Assembly: GCA_004017275.1 (NCBI GenBank)
Contig: SAKE01000004.1
Span: forward strand, 229,967-293,966
Length of the DNA: 64,000 bases
Direction of reading: 5' to 3'
From: Mesorhizobium sp.
GTDB taxonomy: Bacteria; Pseudomonadota; Alphaproteobacteria; Rhizobiales; Rhizobiaceae
Every line of letters starts with the position of its first letter. Positions within the stretch are counted from its first letter, which is position 1. This document shows, in pieces, positions 46,289 through 57,203 of the stretch. The notes under the pieces are model-generated. The model made no database searches, was not told the origin of the DNA, and worked only from the letters and a program-made list of their open reading frames with translations. The position numbers and the translations under genes were made by a program.

Positions 46289-48595
46289 CTACTCCAGCTC
46301 GATCGGTTTGCTGTTCCAGTCGGGCGGGGTCTGACCGAGAATGTTGCGAACGAAGAAGTCTAGGAGTTTGCGCTCGGTGTAGGTGCCTAGAGTATGGTGA
46401 TTGGCACCAGGAACGTAGACAATGTCAAAATCTTTTCCTGCCTTGATGAGTCGATCGGCAAGCTGGAACGAGCAAAACGGATCGACATTATCATCCATTT
46501 CGCCGACCGCGATCATCAGCTTGCCCTGCAGCCTGTGAGCATTGTCAACGGCGGAGGATTGCGAATATTCAATGCCGACCGGCCACCCCATCCACAGTTC
46601 ATTCCACCAGGTCTTGTCTATCCTGTTGTCGAAGCAGCCGTTTTTGGCGACGGCGACCTTGTAGAAATCGGGGTGAAAGAGCAGCGCGCTGACTGCACTC
46701 TGGCCGCCGGCGGATGCGCCAAAAATGCCGACGTTGGATATGTCGTACCATGGATATTGCGCGGCCGCCGCCTTGTGCCACAGAATGCGATCGGGAAATC
46801 CTGCGTCCTTCAGATTCTTCCAAGCAACATCATGGAAGGCGCGGGAGCGGTTGTTGGTGCCCATGCCGTCGATCTGAGGAACGACGAAGCCCAGCTGCGT
46901 GAGCGGCTCTGTCCACCGCGAGAAGGATTTTGGGACGAAGGAGCCGTGGGGTCCAGCATAGATATTCTCCACAACCGGGTATTTCTTCGTCGGGTCGAAG
47001 TTGGCTGGCAGGTGGAGCACACCCCAGATGTCAGTTTTGCCGTCGCGCCCCTTGGAATGGAAACTGAGCGGCGGCTGCCAGCCTGCGGCGACGAGCTCGG
47101 AAATGTCGGCCGTCTCGATCTGCTGGAGCTTGGCATTGTCGCTGGCGCGGTAGAGTGCCATGCGCGGGGGCAGATCGATGCGTGACCAGAGATCGACATA
47201 ATAGCGCCTGTCAGGCGAGAACTCGATATGGTGGTTGGCCGGTTCGGGCGTCAGTGCAGTCAGTCCCTTGCCGTCAAAGCCGATGCGGTAAGCATGGACC
47301 CAATAGGGGTCCTCCTGCGAGTTCATCCCGCTCGCCTCGAACCAGATCTGACGCTTCACCGGATCGACATGGTTGACCCTCCGGACGACCCACTCACCTC
47401 GGGTGATCTGGTTTTCGAGCGCGCCTGTCCGGCCGTTGAAAAGATACAAATGCTCATACCCGTCGCGCTCTGATGCCCAGATGATCTCCTTCCCGTCATC
47501 GACATCGTAACGGAAGATTTTTCCGGCATCCTCCTGGCCATGCCCCAGCGGCAAATAATCCACGAATGTCTCGCTGGTCTCATCGATCAGGGAGCGCCCG
47601 CGGCCCGAGGCGGCGTCTACCTCGACCAAGCGATAGAGCTGATGCCCGCGCTGGTTATATTCGAAAGTGAAGCCGCGGCTGTCCGCCCACCACCGGAGAG
47701 GGGAAAGTTCGAAGACGTTCGAGAAGAGGGCACCGTCAATCACGATCTGGCGCCGGCCGGCAATGTCGAACAGGACTGGTTGGGGCAGCGGAAGGACATC
47801 GCCCGGCCTGGGATAGAATATTGTTGAATATTCCCGCTCCAACTGGTCCGTCGATGAATTGAGGTAGCGGACCTCTCGCCTATAGCCGGGGCGAACAAGG
47901 TAAGCGGCGAGGTGGCGCGAGTCCGGCGACCAGCTCAGCGTCGAAAAGACGTAGCAATTGCCTTCGGCTCCGTCCCGGCTCAGAGGAACATCCTGCAATC
48001 CGTCCTCGCTGCGCAGGAAAACGTTGCAGTTCTTGATATAGGCGATCCATTTGCCGTCGGGCGACGCGTTGCTCTTGTCGGGGTTGTTCTCCGCTGGCGG
48101 CGTGTAGCGGTGGCTGAGCTCCCTACGGTCCCCTTTCCTTGCATCGAATGTGGTGCTGGTACAGTCATAGCTTGCAAGGTCGCAGCTCCACCGGGTGTCT
48201 TCAATCTGGAAGTCGAGCCTGCGACCATCCTCACTCAGTTCGAAACGGTCGAACGGAAGATTGCCGGCTTGATAGCTCTCATGGCTCACCTTGTTTAGCG
48301 CTGCCGCCAGACGCGCCTGATCGAAAGCGGGCCGCTTGAAACCCGTGGCAGCATCGACCTGCATGAACTGCTGCTCGCCGTGGCTAGTCCGGCGGTAGAC
48401 GAAGGCTTCACCCCCGGTCAGCCAGAAAGGCATTTTGGGGACATTGACAGTGAGCCCGCCATATCGATCGTTGATCGTAAGTGCGCGCTTGAAATCGGCC
48501 GGCGCTAGCGTCGGGTGTAAACTTTTCGAACCCTTGGCCAGCGTCTGAGTTGCCGATCGCCATGCCGCGCGCGTCAAAGCGCCGATCCTGGACAT
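46289..48595 (-). CDS. S9 family peptidase (dipeptidyl peptidase IV type)
   Basis: 768 residues. No signal peptide is evident. Residues about 60-480 show repeated WSPDSRH, ASPDGKWIAY and WWADSRGF strands of a DPP IV-type beta-propeller. The alpha/beta-hydrolase domain follows with KYPVVENIYAGPHGSFVP, the nucleophile in GIFGASAGGQSA, Asp in GEMDDNVDP and His in GANHHTLG; the whole triad is present. Substrates are likely short peptides. It sits next to the type III effector gene on the same strand but about 700 bp away. Whether it works on bacterial or host peptides is not visible. Confidence 0.88.
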   Translation of the reverse strand: MSRIGALTRAAWRSATQTLAKGSKSLHPTLAPADFKRALTINDRYGGLTVNVPKMPFWLTGGEAFVYRRTSHGEQQFMQVDAATGFKRPAFDQARLAAALNKVSHESYQAGNLPFDRFELSEDGRRLDFQIEDTRWSCDLASYDCTSTTFDARKGDRRELSHRYTPPAENNPDKSNASPDGKWIAYIKNCNVFLRSEDGLQDVPLSRDGAEGNCYVFSTLSWSPDSRHLAAYLVRPGYRREVRYLNSSTDQLEREYSTIFYPRPGDVLPLPQPVLFDIAGRRQIVIDGALFSNVFELSPLRWWADSRGFTFEYNQRGHQLYRLVEVDAASGRGRSLIDETSETFVDYLPLGHGQEDAGKIFRYDVDDGKEIIWASERDGYEHLYLFNGRTGALENQITRGEWVVRRVNHVDPVKRQIWFEASGMNSQEDPYWVHAYRIGFDGKGLTALTPEPANHHIEFSPDRRYYVDLWSRIDLPPRMALYRASDNAKLQQIETADISELVAAGWQPPLSFHSKGRDGKTDIWGVLHLPANFDPTKKYPVVENIYAGPHGSFVPKSFSRWTEPLTQLGFVVPQIDGMGTNNRSRAFHDVAWKNLKDAGFPDRILWHKAAAAQYPWYDISNVGIFGASAGGQSAVSALLFHPDFYKVAVAKNGCFDNRIDKTWWNELWMGWPVGIEYSQSSAVDNAHRLQGKLMIAVGEMDDNVDPFCSFQLADRLIKAGKDFDIVYVPGANHHTLGTYTERKLLDFFVRNILGQTPPDWNSKPIELE

Positions 48596-49023
48596 ACCTG
48601 TTCACTTCTTTCGGTTTTCGGAATGCTAATTTTGAAGTTGGGTTCTCGTCGCCGGTCTGCAGCAGCGCCGAGCGTCGCCTTGGAGGAGAGCCAGCACGCG
48701 GGTGCAGCCAGGCACGCGCAACAGGGGCGCTCCTTGGACATCCAGGCACTGGTTCGGGTGCCGATTGAAGAGTTGGCGTCCGTCGCCGAAACAACCAGGA
48801 AAGAGCGTCCATGCAGCCCTGACGCGACTATTTCCCCGCGAGTATGGCCGCTTGCTTTTCTGCATCATCTGAAAGGTCCTGCTCTAGTCGGGCCGGATGT
48901 CACCCCGGCAGATTGTGCTATTTCGACAATCTCCGAGCGATTGCCGCCGGCCCATGACGAGGTTTACCGATAGGGCGCAATATGCGTGCCAAAGGAAAAG
49001 CGGTTTAATACACGGCAATCCGC
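48596..49023. other. Intergenic region, no gene seen
   Basis: About 430 bp between the S9 peptidase start and the damaged IPP isomerase gene. Only short frames without family sequence are present; it should contain the S9 peptidase promoter. Confidence 0.45.
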
Positions 49024-50376
<1,353 letters not shown>

Positions 50377-50573
50377 TTGTGAGGAGCAATTTGAGACCAT
50401 TTACTTGCGGCTCAAGTCACCCATAAAAGAAGGCAAGCACCGATTCGGTAGCTTATCCCCTGTCTTTCGCGTACTCGCGGCCGTGGCGCCGGGTGAACGA
50501 TTGAAGACCGCCGGTCTCACTCGCAGGTGGGCGCCAGGGCGTGGGACGGTTGGCAAGCCACAGGAGTAGGACA

Positions 50574-50870
50574 ATGTCGAAGGATTCGGGTAAGGGCGAT
50601 AATCACGGCGGCGGGCCGGGCAAGATCGAGATCACGATGGTGGTGAACGGCCAGCCCACGCAGGTCGAAGCCAATCCCAACCAGCCGCTTCACGTCATTC
50701 GTACCAAAGCCCTTGAGAACACGCAGAATGTCGCCCAACCAGCCGAGAATTGGGAATTGAAGGATGAGGCCGGCAACTTGCTCGACGTCGACAAGAAGCT
50801 TGGCGATTTCGGTTTCCCGAATACTGTGACCCTGTTCCTCAGCCTGAAGGCGGGCGTCGCAGGTGCCTAA
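50574..50870 (+). CDS. Bacterial ubiquitin-like protein (DUF2604-type beta-grasp)
   Basis: 98 residues from the ATG at 50574, with CAGGAG eight bases upstream. Residues 1-17 are polar and glycine-rich. Residues 18-93 fit a single ubiquitin-like beta-grasp: KIEITMVVNGQPTQVEANPN (two strands), then a helix LHVIRTKALENTQN, then WELKDEAGNLLDVDKKLGDF and NTVTLFLSLKAG. The C-terminus is GVAGA, so removal of the last Ala would expose a terminal Gly of the kind E1 enzymes activate. It is first in a four-gene operon with CEHH-type, JAB and ThiF/E1 genes. Ubl genes in such operons were predicted to form bacterial conjugation systems; some related operons act in phage defence. The exact family name is from memory. 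Confidence 0.85.
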   Translation: MSKDSGKGDNHGGGPGKIEITMVVNGQPTQVEANPNQPLHVIRTKALENTQNVAQPAENWELKDEAGNLLDVDKKLGDFGFPNTVTLFLSLKAGVAGA

Positions 50871-51480
50871 ACCCCAAAGTGTGGATCCGGAGGTCTCCCG
50901 AGCGAAGTTTGATCGGGAGATCGGCCGGTTCCGGCCATATGCTGATGTCTATCGGGCTCAGGGCTGCTTCTTGATCGAGGCGACCTTTCCGCGCGCTTTC
51001 TTCATTTTCGCAAGCCTCAAGTTAAAACCACGGGTGATCAGCGCAGCGAGCGAGGTCGACTTCACCGACTACGACTTAAGACCACCGTCCGTGGTCTTCG
51101 TCGATCCGTTTACGCGTCATCCGATTGCCCGGAAAGATCTATACCTGAAAATGCTTAGACGTCCGCCGCTGCCCGGAACGCCGCCGGAGATGATAGGAGC
51201 TCTCATCCAGCAGAACGCCGTGCCGCTGACGGACTTCATCCAGGCCAACAGTCCCGAGGACGAACCATTCCTGTGCATGGCGGGCGTCCGGGAATACCAC
51301 GACAATCCAGCCCATTCAGGTGATCCATGGCTACTTCATCGGGGTTCTGGCGAAGGCTGTTTGGCCTTCATCCTGGACAAGATCATCAAGTACGGAATCA
51401 TTCCTATAGAGCAGTTGCAGATTCAACTCCCACCGGCAATCGTAGGAATGGTGGTATCCCCTCAGGCGATACAAGAATGA
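50863..51480 (+). CDS. CEHH-type predicted metal-binding protein of the Ubl operon
   Basis: 205 residues from a GTG at 50863 that overlaps the Ubl stop; the stop in turn overlaps the JAB start as ATGA. The N-terminal 120 residues are alpha/beta with YDLRPPSVVFVDPFTRHPI. The C-terminal half contains C138, E144, H146 and H151 in FLCMAGVREYHDNPAHSGD, then WLLHRGSGEGCLAFILDKII. This fits the Metal_CEHH family known only from ubiquitin-like gene neighbourhoods. No separate E2 gene exists in the operon, so this protein may take the E2 position, with C138 as the candidate cysteine; that is inference. It could instead be a metal-dependent accessory factor. Confidence 0.75.
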   Translation: MPKPQSVDPEVSRAKFDREIGRFRPYADVYRAQGCFLIEATFPRAFFIFASLKLKPRVISAASEVDFTDYDLRPPSVVFVDPFTRHPIARKDLYLKMLRRPPLPGTPPEMIGALIQQNAVPLTDFIQANSPEDEPFLCMAGVREYHDNPAHSGDPWLLHRGSGEGCLAFILDKIIKYGIIPIEQLQIQLPPAIVGMVVSPQAIQE

Positions 51481-51965
51481 CTGGTTTGAGAGATGTAACG
51501 ATCGTGACTCTCCCGCGCGGCTGCATCTCGACCACGCATGGGCATCTGCGCTCAGTTGGTCGCGAAGGCAATGAGGGGATGGCGCTCTGGGTCGGCGTTC
51601 AGCAAGACCGGCACTTTGCCGTAACAGAGACGGTTATCCCGGCGCAGCGTCACATTCGGACAAACGATGGCGTTTGCGTGATCGTTGCGGCCGAAGAACT
51701 GCACCGGCTCAATGTCTGGCTCTACAAAAGCGGCCTGAAACTCTTGGCCCAGATTCACAGCCATCCGGGCCGCGCCTACCATTCGACGACGGACGACGCT
51801 TATGCGGTTGCTACCACGGTTGGGTGTCTGTCGCTGGTAGTGCCGAATTTCGCCCGCGAGCCTTTCGATTTTGCTCGGGTCGCCGCCTATCGGCTTGACG
51901 AAAAGGCCAAATGGAATGCGCTCCCTCCCGCGGCACTGTCGCGAATGATCATGATATCGAGTTGA
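51477..51965 (+). CDS. JAB/JAMM metallopeptidase (deubiquitinase-like)
   Basis: 162 residues from the ATG at 51477. JAMM zinc ligands are visible: a Glu in GREGNEGMALWVG (E30 or E33), then H94 and H96 in QIHSHPGRAYHSTTDDAY with Ser103 and Asp106/107. This is the bacterial single-domain type found in Ubl operons. Expected roles are trimming the Ubl C-terminus (here -AGA) and removing Ubl from targets. It is translationally coupled to the gene before it and 3 bp from the E1 gene after it. Confidence 0.88.
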   Translation: MTGLRDVTIVTLPRGCISTTHGHLRSVGREGNEGMALWVGVQQDRHFAVTETVIPAQRHIRTNDGVCVIVAAEELHRLNVWLYKSGLKLLAQIHSHPGRAYHSTTDDAYAVATTVGCLSLVVPNFAREPFDFARVAAYRLDEKAKWNALPPAALSRMIMISS

Positions 51966-51968
51966 ACA

Positions 51969-53498
51969 ATGGCATTCGCTAACTTCATCGATCGTGCCGC
52001 CACGGCGGCATCTCAGGTCCTGGCCGATTTTCATCTGGGAGACTTCAAAGCAGCTCTTGAAAAGCAGGTCGTGGCAGTCGCCTTCGACCATCAGGCCGCT
52101 TCCTGCGCCGAAGGCCAGGCGACACTAGATCTTGCGGTGAGATTGCTCGCTAGGCTCTACCCGGTTCTGGCGATACTCCCGCTGGACAGCGCGGCGAGCT
52201 CTCAAGCCCAAGCGCTGGAGCGCTTGGCAAAGTCGATCAATCCAAAAGTCGGCATCCGGCGTTCCGGCAAGTCTGCCACCGTCTGCGTCGTTGCAGGGGT
52301 AACGCGCCCATCACTCCGGTGCCCGATCTTTTTCGTGGGATCGGACGGTTGGGCGGCAAAGCTGTCGCGTACGGACCCGGTGGGCTCTGGCCCAAGTCTG
52401 CTGCCTTTTGGAGCTGGCGCCGCCAGTTGCTTCGGCGCCGCCAACGTCTTTCGAACTATCTTCGCCGCCCAGTTGACCGGCGCCGAGTTGGACGAAACCA
52501 TCGACCTCTCGCTATGCAGCTACGACAAGACCAAAGCCGGGGAGGCTGGCCCGATCGACTTCCCAGTCGACCTTGGCGAAACCCACCTCGTTGGGCTCGG
52601 TGCGATAGGCCATGGCTCGCTTTGGGCGCTAGCGAGACAACCCGATCTCAAGGGTCGTCTGCATGTAATCGATCACGAAGCGATCGAACTCTCAAACCTG
52701 CAGCGCTACGCATTGGCCGGCCAGGCGGAGATTGGTATGTCCAAGGCGGTTCTTGCAGCCACCGCCCTTAGATCGACTGGCCTTGAGGTCGAGGCGCACC
52801 CTCTGACGTGGGCAGAATATGTTGCGCGCCGGGGCAATTGGGTCTTAGACCAAGTGGGTGTGGCGCTTGACACCGCCGCCGACCGTCTGGCTGTCCAAGG
52901 TGCACTGCCGCGATGGATCGCAAACGCTTGGATGCAGGAGCACGATCTCGGTATCTCCCGGCATGGTTTCGATGACGGCCAGGCTTGCCTTTGTTGCATG
53001 TACCTGCCATCCGGAAAATCCAAGGACGAGCACCAGCTGATTGCCGAGGAACTCGGAATACCGGAAGCACACGAGCAGGTGAAAACGCTCCTGCAGACAA
53101 ATGCCGGAGTTCCCAACGACTTTGTAGTTCGCGTGGCTACAGCGATGGCTGTGCCGTTTGAACCGCTAGCCCCGTTTGTCGGCCAGCCCCTGCGCTCCTT
53201 TTATCAGCAGGCTATCTGCGGCGGTCTGGTGTTCCAGCTTAGCGAAGGAAGTCGCCGCGTTCGAACTGTGGTTCCGATGGCCTTTCAGTCGGTGCTTGCC
53301 GGGATTATGCTTGCCGCGGATTTGGTCAAGCATAGTGCGGGGTTTCCCATGAGCCCGACGACGAGCACTCGGGTGAATCTTCTGCGCCCCCTTGGCTCTC
53401 ACTTGCACGATCCGAAGGCCAAGGACTCCAGCGGCCGCTGCATCTGTAGCGACGACGATTTCATTGCCGCTTACAGGCGCAAATACGGAGCGCGTTGA
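51969..53498 (+). CDS. ThiF/E1-like Ubl-activating enzyme
   Basis: 509 residues. The C-terminal adenylation domain has the nucleotide loop HLVGLGAIGHGSLW (208-216), the ribose-binding Asp in VIDHEAIELSNLQRYAL (D235) and the N-x-x-R pair N243/R246. A cysteine cluster CLCC at 340-343 contains the candidate catalytic Cys. The N-terminal 190 residues form a second Rossmann-like or novel domain with LLPFGAGAASCFGAANVFRT, seen at the front of other bacterial E1s in Ubl operons. It would adenylate the Ubl C-terminus and carry it as a thioester. It ends the operon. Confidence 0.88.
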   Translation: MAFANFIDRAATAASQVLADFHLGDFKAALEKQVVAVAFDHQAASCAEGQATLDLAVRLLARLYPVLAILPLDSAASSQAQALERLAKSINPKVGIRRSGKSATVCVVAGVTRPSLRCPIFFVGSDGWAAKLSRTDPVGSGPSLLPFGAGAASCFGAANVFRTIFAAQLTGAELDETIDLSLCSYDKTKAGEAGPIDFPVDLGETHLVGLGAIGHGSLWALARQPDLKGRLHVIDHEAIELSNLQRYALAGQAEIGMSKAVLAATALRSTGLEVEAHPLTWAEYVARRGNWVLDQVGVALDTAADRLAVQGALPRWIANAWMQEHDLGISRHGFDDGQACLCCMYLPSGKSKDEHQLIAEELGIPEAHEQVKTLLQTNAGVPNDFVVRVATAMAVPFEPLAPFVGQPLRSFYQQAICGGLVFQLSEGSRRVRTVVPMAFQSVLAGIMLAADLVKHSAGFPMSPTTSTRVNLLRPLGSHLHDPKAKDSSGRCICSDDDFIAAYRRKYGAR

Positions 53499-53588
53499 TC
53501 AGGTAAGCGATGTCTCGGCCGCCTAAGCAGACGCGCACCTCTCCGTAGACGCAGGGGGCGCGGCTTGTGGGCGTGACCATGGGCGCCA

Positions 53589-53702
53589 TTATGACACGCT
53601 TGGCCCGCTCCTTTGCCGGCCTATCGTCCTCCGCGCATGATCCCGTGCCGACGTGATGATCCAGCACCAGCCGCCATGGCACCAGAGGCTGGTCAAACCT
53701 CC
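53589..53702 (-). pseudogene. Relic of the relaxase 3' end
   Basis: The segment matches the end of the relaxase gene at 57570-57690 in the same orientation. Shared DNA blocks are CCGCTCCTTTGCCGGCC and CCGCCATGGCACCAG with good similarity between. On the minus strand it encodes LVPWRLVLDHHVG, against LVPWRPVLERHVG in the intact relaxase, and then loses frame. It marks the right edge of the Ubl operon and the left edge of the subtilase-AAA pair. Confidence 0.7.
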
Positions 53703-53730
53703 GTTGTTGGCCGGTTTGGACAGTGCTGCA

Positions 53731-56199
53731 TCAGGTCTCGACCGACGTCTCGACAGTCAGGGCTGCTTCGACGGGTGTGAAGATGTCAACATCGACCCCA
53801 GGCGCCCGAATCGTCACAATCAGGGCGTACCGAGCCAGAGCGTCGACGCGTTCCAGGTAAGGCTTCTCCTTCCACCAGCCCCCGACCGGGAACACGCCGA
53901 TCGCGTCACGCTCGGCGAGATCGGCGGCGCTGCCCGACCAGAAATCGGCGTGCAACGAGCCGCGATCGCGGAAGGTGCCGAGCAGCCACTCTTCTCCGCC
54001 TCCAGCAGGCGCCCCTTCCTCCTCGTCCCGAGCGGCCTGATTGATGCGGGCTCGGAATTCGTCGACTGTCTCGGTCGCTGACTTTACTCTGAACCGAAGA
54101 CCATGGGACGCGTAACGATGCCGGCGGGTCCATCCGCGTTCACCGGGGTTGGGTTCGATGAAATAGGACAGCGTGACGCGGAGCTCGACCTGGGCAGCGC
54201 CGAGCGCCGCGAGCTGCTCCTTCGGCCAAGGCAGGCGATGCAGCTTCATGTCACGCGTTTTGGCAGCCGCGCCGCCCTCGCGCTGGAAAGGCTGAAGCTC
54301 ATCTTCAACGATAAGCGTGAGGTCGTTCACCGTTGACAGAAGCGCGCGCCCAAGATCTGGCACGCCGTAACCATAGCGCCGCACGAGCGCCTGGATCTCG
54401 CCCTTCGCTCCGTTGCACGCATCGATGCGTGCGCGCATCGCCGGAGTCCATTCGGCCGAGTGGACGATCAGGGCGCGAACCGATTCAGGCCACAGCTCGG
54501 GGCGCGCTGATAGAATTAGTCCCGCCATCCGTGCGGCATGGGCCGTTGCCGCGCTCGTATCTCCGAGGGTGGTGAAGTGGCGCAGTTCGGGTCGACAGAA
54601 AGTGGTCAATATCTGCAGATCGTCGATCGGCTCGCCGGGCAACACACCGTCATGGGCGAGATTGCCGCCTTCGAAGACGACCTCGGGCTTCACCGGCCAC
54701 TGCCTGTCCCAAACGACCGAAGTGCGACTGCGCGGCGAGAGCTCGCCGACCGGCGCGATCGGAGCGTAGCCCGAAAAGTCGGTGTCAATGATATCGACCT
54801 TTTCTGTGAAAGCGCCGACCGTCAGCGCATTCCAGGCCTGAGAAGGATCATCGACTGCTTCCAGATCGTTGCGCGTCAAATGCTCGGCCGGCATGAGGTC
54901 ATCGCCGATGTTGCCGGCAGAGAGAACGATCAAGCGTCGCTGTTCCTCTTCGAAACAGAGTTGGTCGATAGCGGCAGACCACGATGTGGGCCTTCCACGC
55001 GCCGGACTGGCGCTTGTCACAGCCATTGCGATCGCGCGGCGGCGCTCCGGCGCCTGCACCTCGGCGCGGGCGATCGCTTCCGCGGTGATCGCGCCATAGA
55101 GTTCTGGATCGTTTGCCTCGTCTTCTGGCGGAAGGATACGAACACTCTCCAGCCGAAAGGGCAATGGAACTGGATCGCCTCCGACCAGGAGCGGGACCAG
55201 ATCACCGTACAGGCCGACACCTGCCATTCGCGTCCCGTGGCCGCTCCACGCAGGTGTGTCGTCGCTGCCCCATGCCGGTTTGACGGTGTGCCAGTCTTAA
55301 ACGGCAAGTGCGGGTTCGATCAACGGGTGGGTGCGACGCACGCCGCTGTCGAGAATGCAGACCGCAATATCGGATTGAGGCGGTCTGACGCGCCCGAGAA
55401 GCTCGTCGCTCCAGTCCCTTTGCTCCGCGCCGCCAAGGCCCAGGAAGAAGGACGGCGTATCCTTCGCGCGCCGCAGCTCGGCGACGACATCGCTGTGCGC
55501 AATCATGCGGTCGAGCATTGCCGTGCTGGCGAGGGCCAGCATGACCACCCGCTCCGGAAACCTAACCGCATGCGTGCGCAAAGTGATGTTCAGGGCTTCG
55601 GCAATGTGCTCGAAGTTCTCGCGGCGACCGTCGCGCAGCCAGACTTCCCACCACACCTGCTCGTCAGCGGCCTGGGGGAAGAGGTCGTCGTGGTCGGTAA
55701 ACAACGATCGTGCAGTCGCCAGCCTGACTGTCTCCATGCGGGAGACGAGCGGCTCGTTGCGCGGTCTGCCGCGGTCAGTATCAACGTCTCGATACGCCTC
55801 GACTTTCCGCAAATAATAGGCTTGCGCGCTTTGCGGCAGGAACACCGACGCTGTGATGGGAGCACCGGGTTGAGTTGGCTCATGGACGGCGACCAGCTCC
55901 ATGTGCTGGCGACGATCGGCCAACTGGTCGAGGGCCGCCCGTCCGGACATGGGCAGATCGATCGCGAGGTAAAAGCCAGGCGTGCCGACCGACAGCTGGG
56001 GGTCACGCGCCGCAATCTGCTGGCGTGCACTTTCGACCGCTTGTTCGATGGATTGCGTCAAGGCCGCAGCATGCGACGCCCGATCACGCGCCGGCAGCGG
56101 CGGTGCATGTATAAGTTGGTTGGGCCGCCGATAGGCTTCCCGAATGCCGTTGTTGCGAAGGTGGATATGGGCGCGGTCGCGCGGAAAATCGTCTGCCAT
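53731..56199 (-). pseudogene. Subtilase (S8 peptidase) interrupted by one in-frame TAA
   Basis: The frame from 56199 to 53731 is continuous (822 sense codons) except for a single TAA at 55297-55299. All catalytic residues are present: Asp in AVCILDSGVRR just before the stop, His in SGHGTRMAGVG just after it, the oxyanion Asn in LIVLSAGNIGDD, and Ser in LGDTSAATAHAARMAG. The 280-residue N-terminal part (before the protease domain) has no domain I recognise; the C-terminal 200 residues are beta-rich. The stop splits Asp from His, so neither piece can be an active protease unless the stop is read through or is a sequencing error. The gene starts 17 bp after the AAA ATPase gene on the same strand, and the pair resembles two-gene subtilase/AAA modules of genomic islands. 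Confidence 0.85.
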
Positions 56200-56216
56200 T
56201 ATGATCTGTGCTGTCG

Positions 56217-57203
56217 CTACTCAAACAGCGACGCCTGCCGGCGTTCCTTCAGAGCGTCGATGAGCGCTTCCGAGGTGATCCGCTTCCCCCCCCGCAATAT
56301 GATGGTTTTTGCAGCGTCGTCGGCCGCGCGCGTGATCTCGGCCTGCGACAGTCTCTCTGCCTGAGAGATCGCCTCGTTCCAGGCAAGCCCTCTGGTGTCG
56401 AAGCGGTCGAGTCGAGCCCGAAGCAGCGCCTCTATAATCGGCCGATCGGGCACGGCGTATTCGATGACATCGTCGAAACGGCGGAACAAAGCTCTGTCGA
56501 GCAGCTCGGGATGATTTGTTGCCGCAATAATCAGGCTGTGGCTGTCGTCTTGCTCGAGAAACTGCAGAAACGAATTCAGCACGCGCCGAATCTCGCCAAC
56601 ATCCTGGCGTTCGCCTCGACGCGCGCCGATGGCATCGAATTCGTCAAAGAAGTAGACGCCCCGCGTCGCCTGCATTGCATCAAAAACAAGCCGCAGCTTT
56701 CCGGCAGTCTCTCCCATGAACTTGGTGATCAAACCATCGAGGACGATCGTGAAAAGGGGCAGATGAAGCTCCCCGGCCAATGCCGATGCGGTCATCGTCT
56801 TGCCTGATCCTGGCGGGCCGACCAGAAGCAGTTTGCGACGGGGAACAAGCCCGTGCTCGCGCAAGCTTGCTTGTTGGCGCTGCTCTCCCAGCACGCGGTG
56901 CAGGCGCGAGCGCAGACTGTCCGGCAAAATCATGTCGGTCAGTCGCAGGTCCGGATAGCGCACATGCAGGAGCCCTGCGAGCTCGCCCTTTGGCTGAAAA
57001 AGGGGAACCGGCCGACTGCTCTTGACAATCCGGGCGTCCCTGCTCTTGGCTGCGTCGACCAGATCCTTGAGCTCCTGAGCAAGCTTACCATGGCCTTGAC
57101 GTGCCTCATGCGCAGCAAGCTGCATCGCGATAGAGAGGAAACGATCCTCGTCGCCGGCAATGTGGCTTTTAAGCAGCGTCACGATATGGCGGGCCGTGGT
57201 CAT
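56217..57203 (-). CDS. AAA+ ATPase paired with the subtilase
   Basis: 328 residues. An N-terminal helical region (1-85) precedes one AAA domain: Walker A LLLVGPPGSGKTMTAS (129-136), Walker B GVYFFDEFDAIGARRG (183-190), sensor 1 IIAATN and the arginine-finger region LFRRFDDVIEY. It is of the classic (FtsH/katanin-like) AAA type without its own protease domain. The likely role is unfolding or recognising substrates for the adjacent subtilase, as in other ATPase-protease pairs; this is inference from gene pairing. Intact, unlike its partner. Confidence 0.88.
   Translation of the reverse strand: MTTARHIVTLLKSHIAGDEDRFLSIAMQLAAHEARQGHGKLAQELKDLVDAAKSRDARIVKSSRPVPLFQPKGELAGLLHVRYPDLRLTDMILPDSLRSRLHRVLGEQRQQASLREHGLVPRRKLLLVGPPGSGKTMTASALAGELHLPLFTIVLDGLITKFMGETAGKLRLVFDAMQATRGVYFFDEFDAIGARRGERQDVGEIRRVLNSFLQFLEQDDSHSLIIAATNHPELLDRALFRRFDDVIEYAVPDRPIIEALLRARLDRFDTRGLAWNEAISQAERLSQAEITRAADDAAKTIILRGGKRITSEALIDALKERRQASLFE

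Noticed and set aside
48626..48868. Minus-strand frame with NQCLDVQGAPLL resembling a ricin-type lectin repeat
   Set aside because: A single short match in an otherwise non-protein-like frame without a ribosome binding site.
53461..53682. 73-codon minus-strand frame as a gene
   Set aside because: Its only recognisable part is the relic of the relaxase end; the rest overlaps the E1 gene end.
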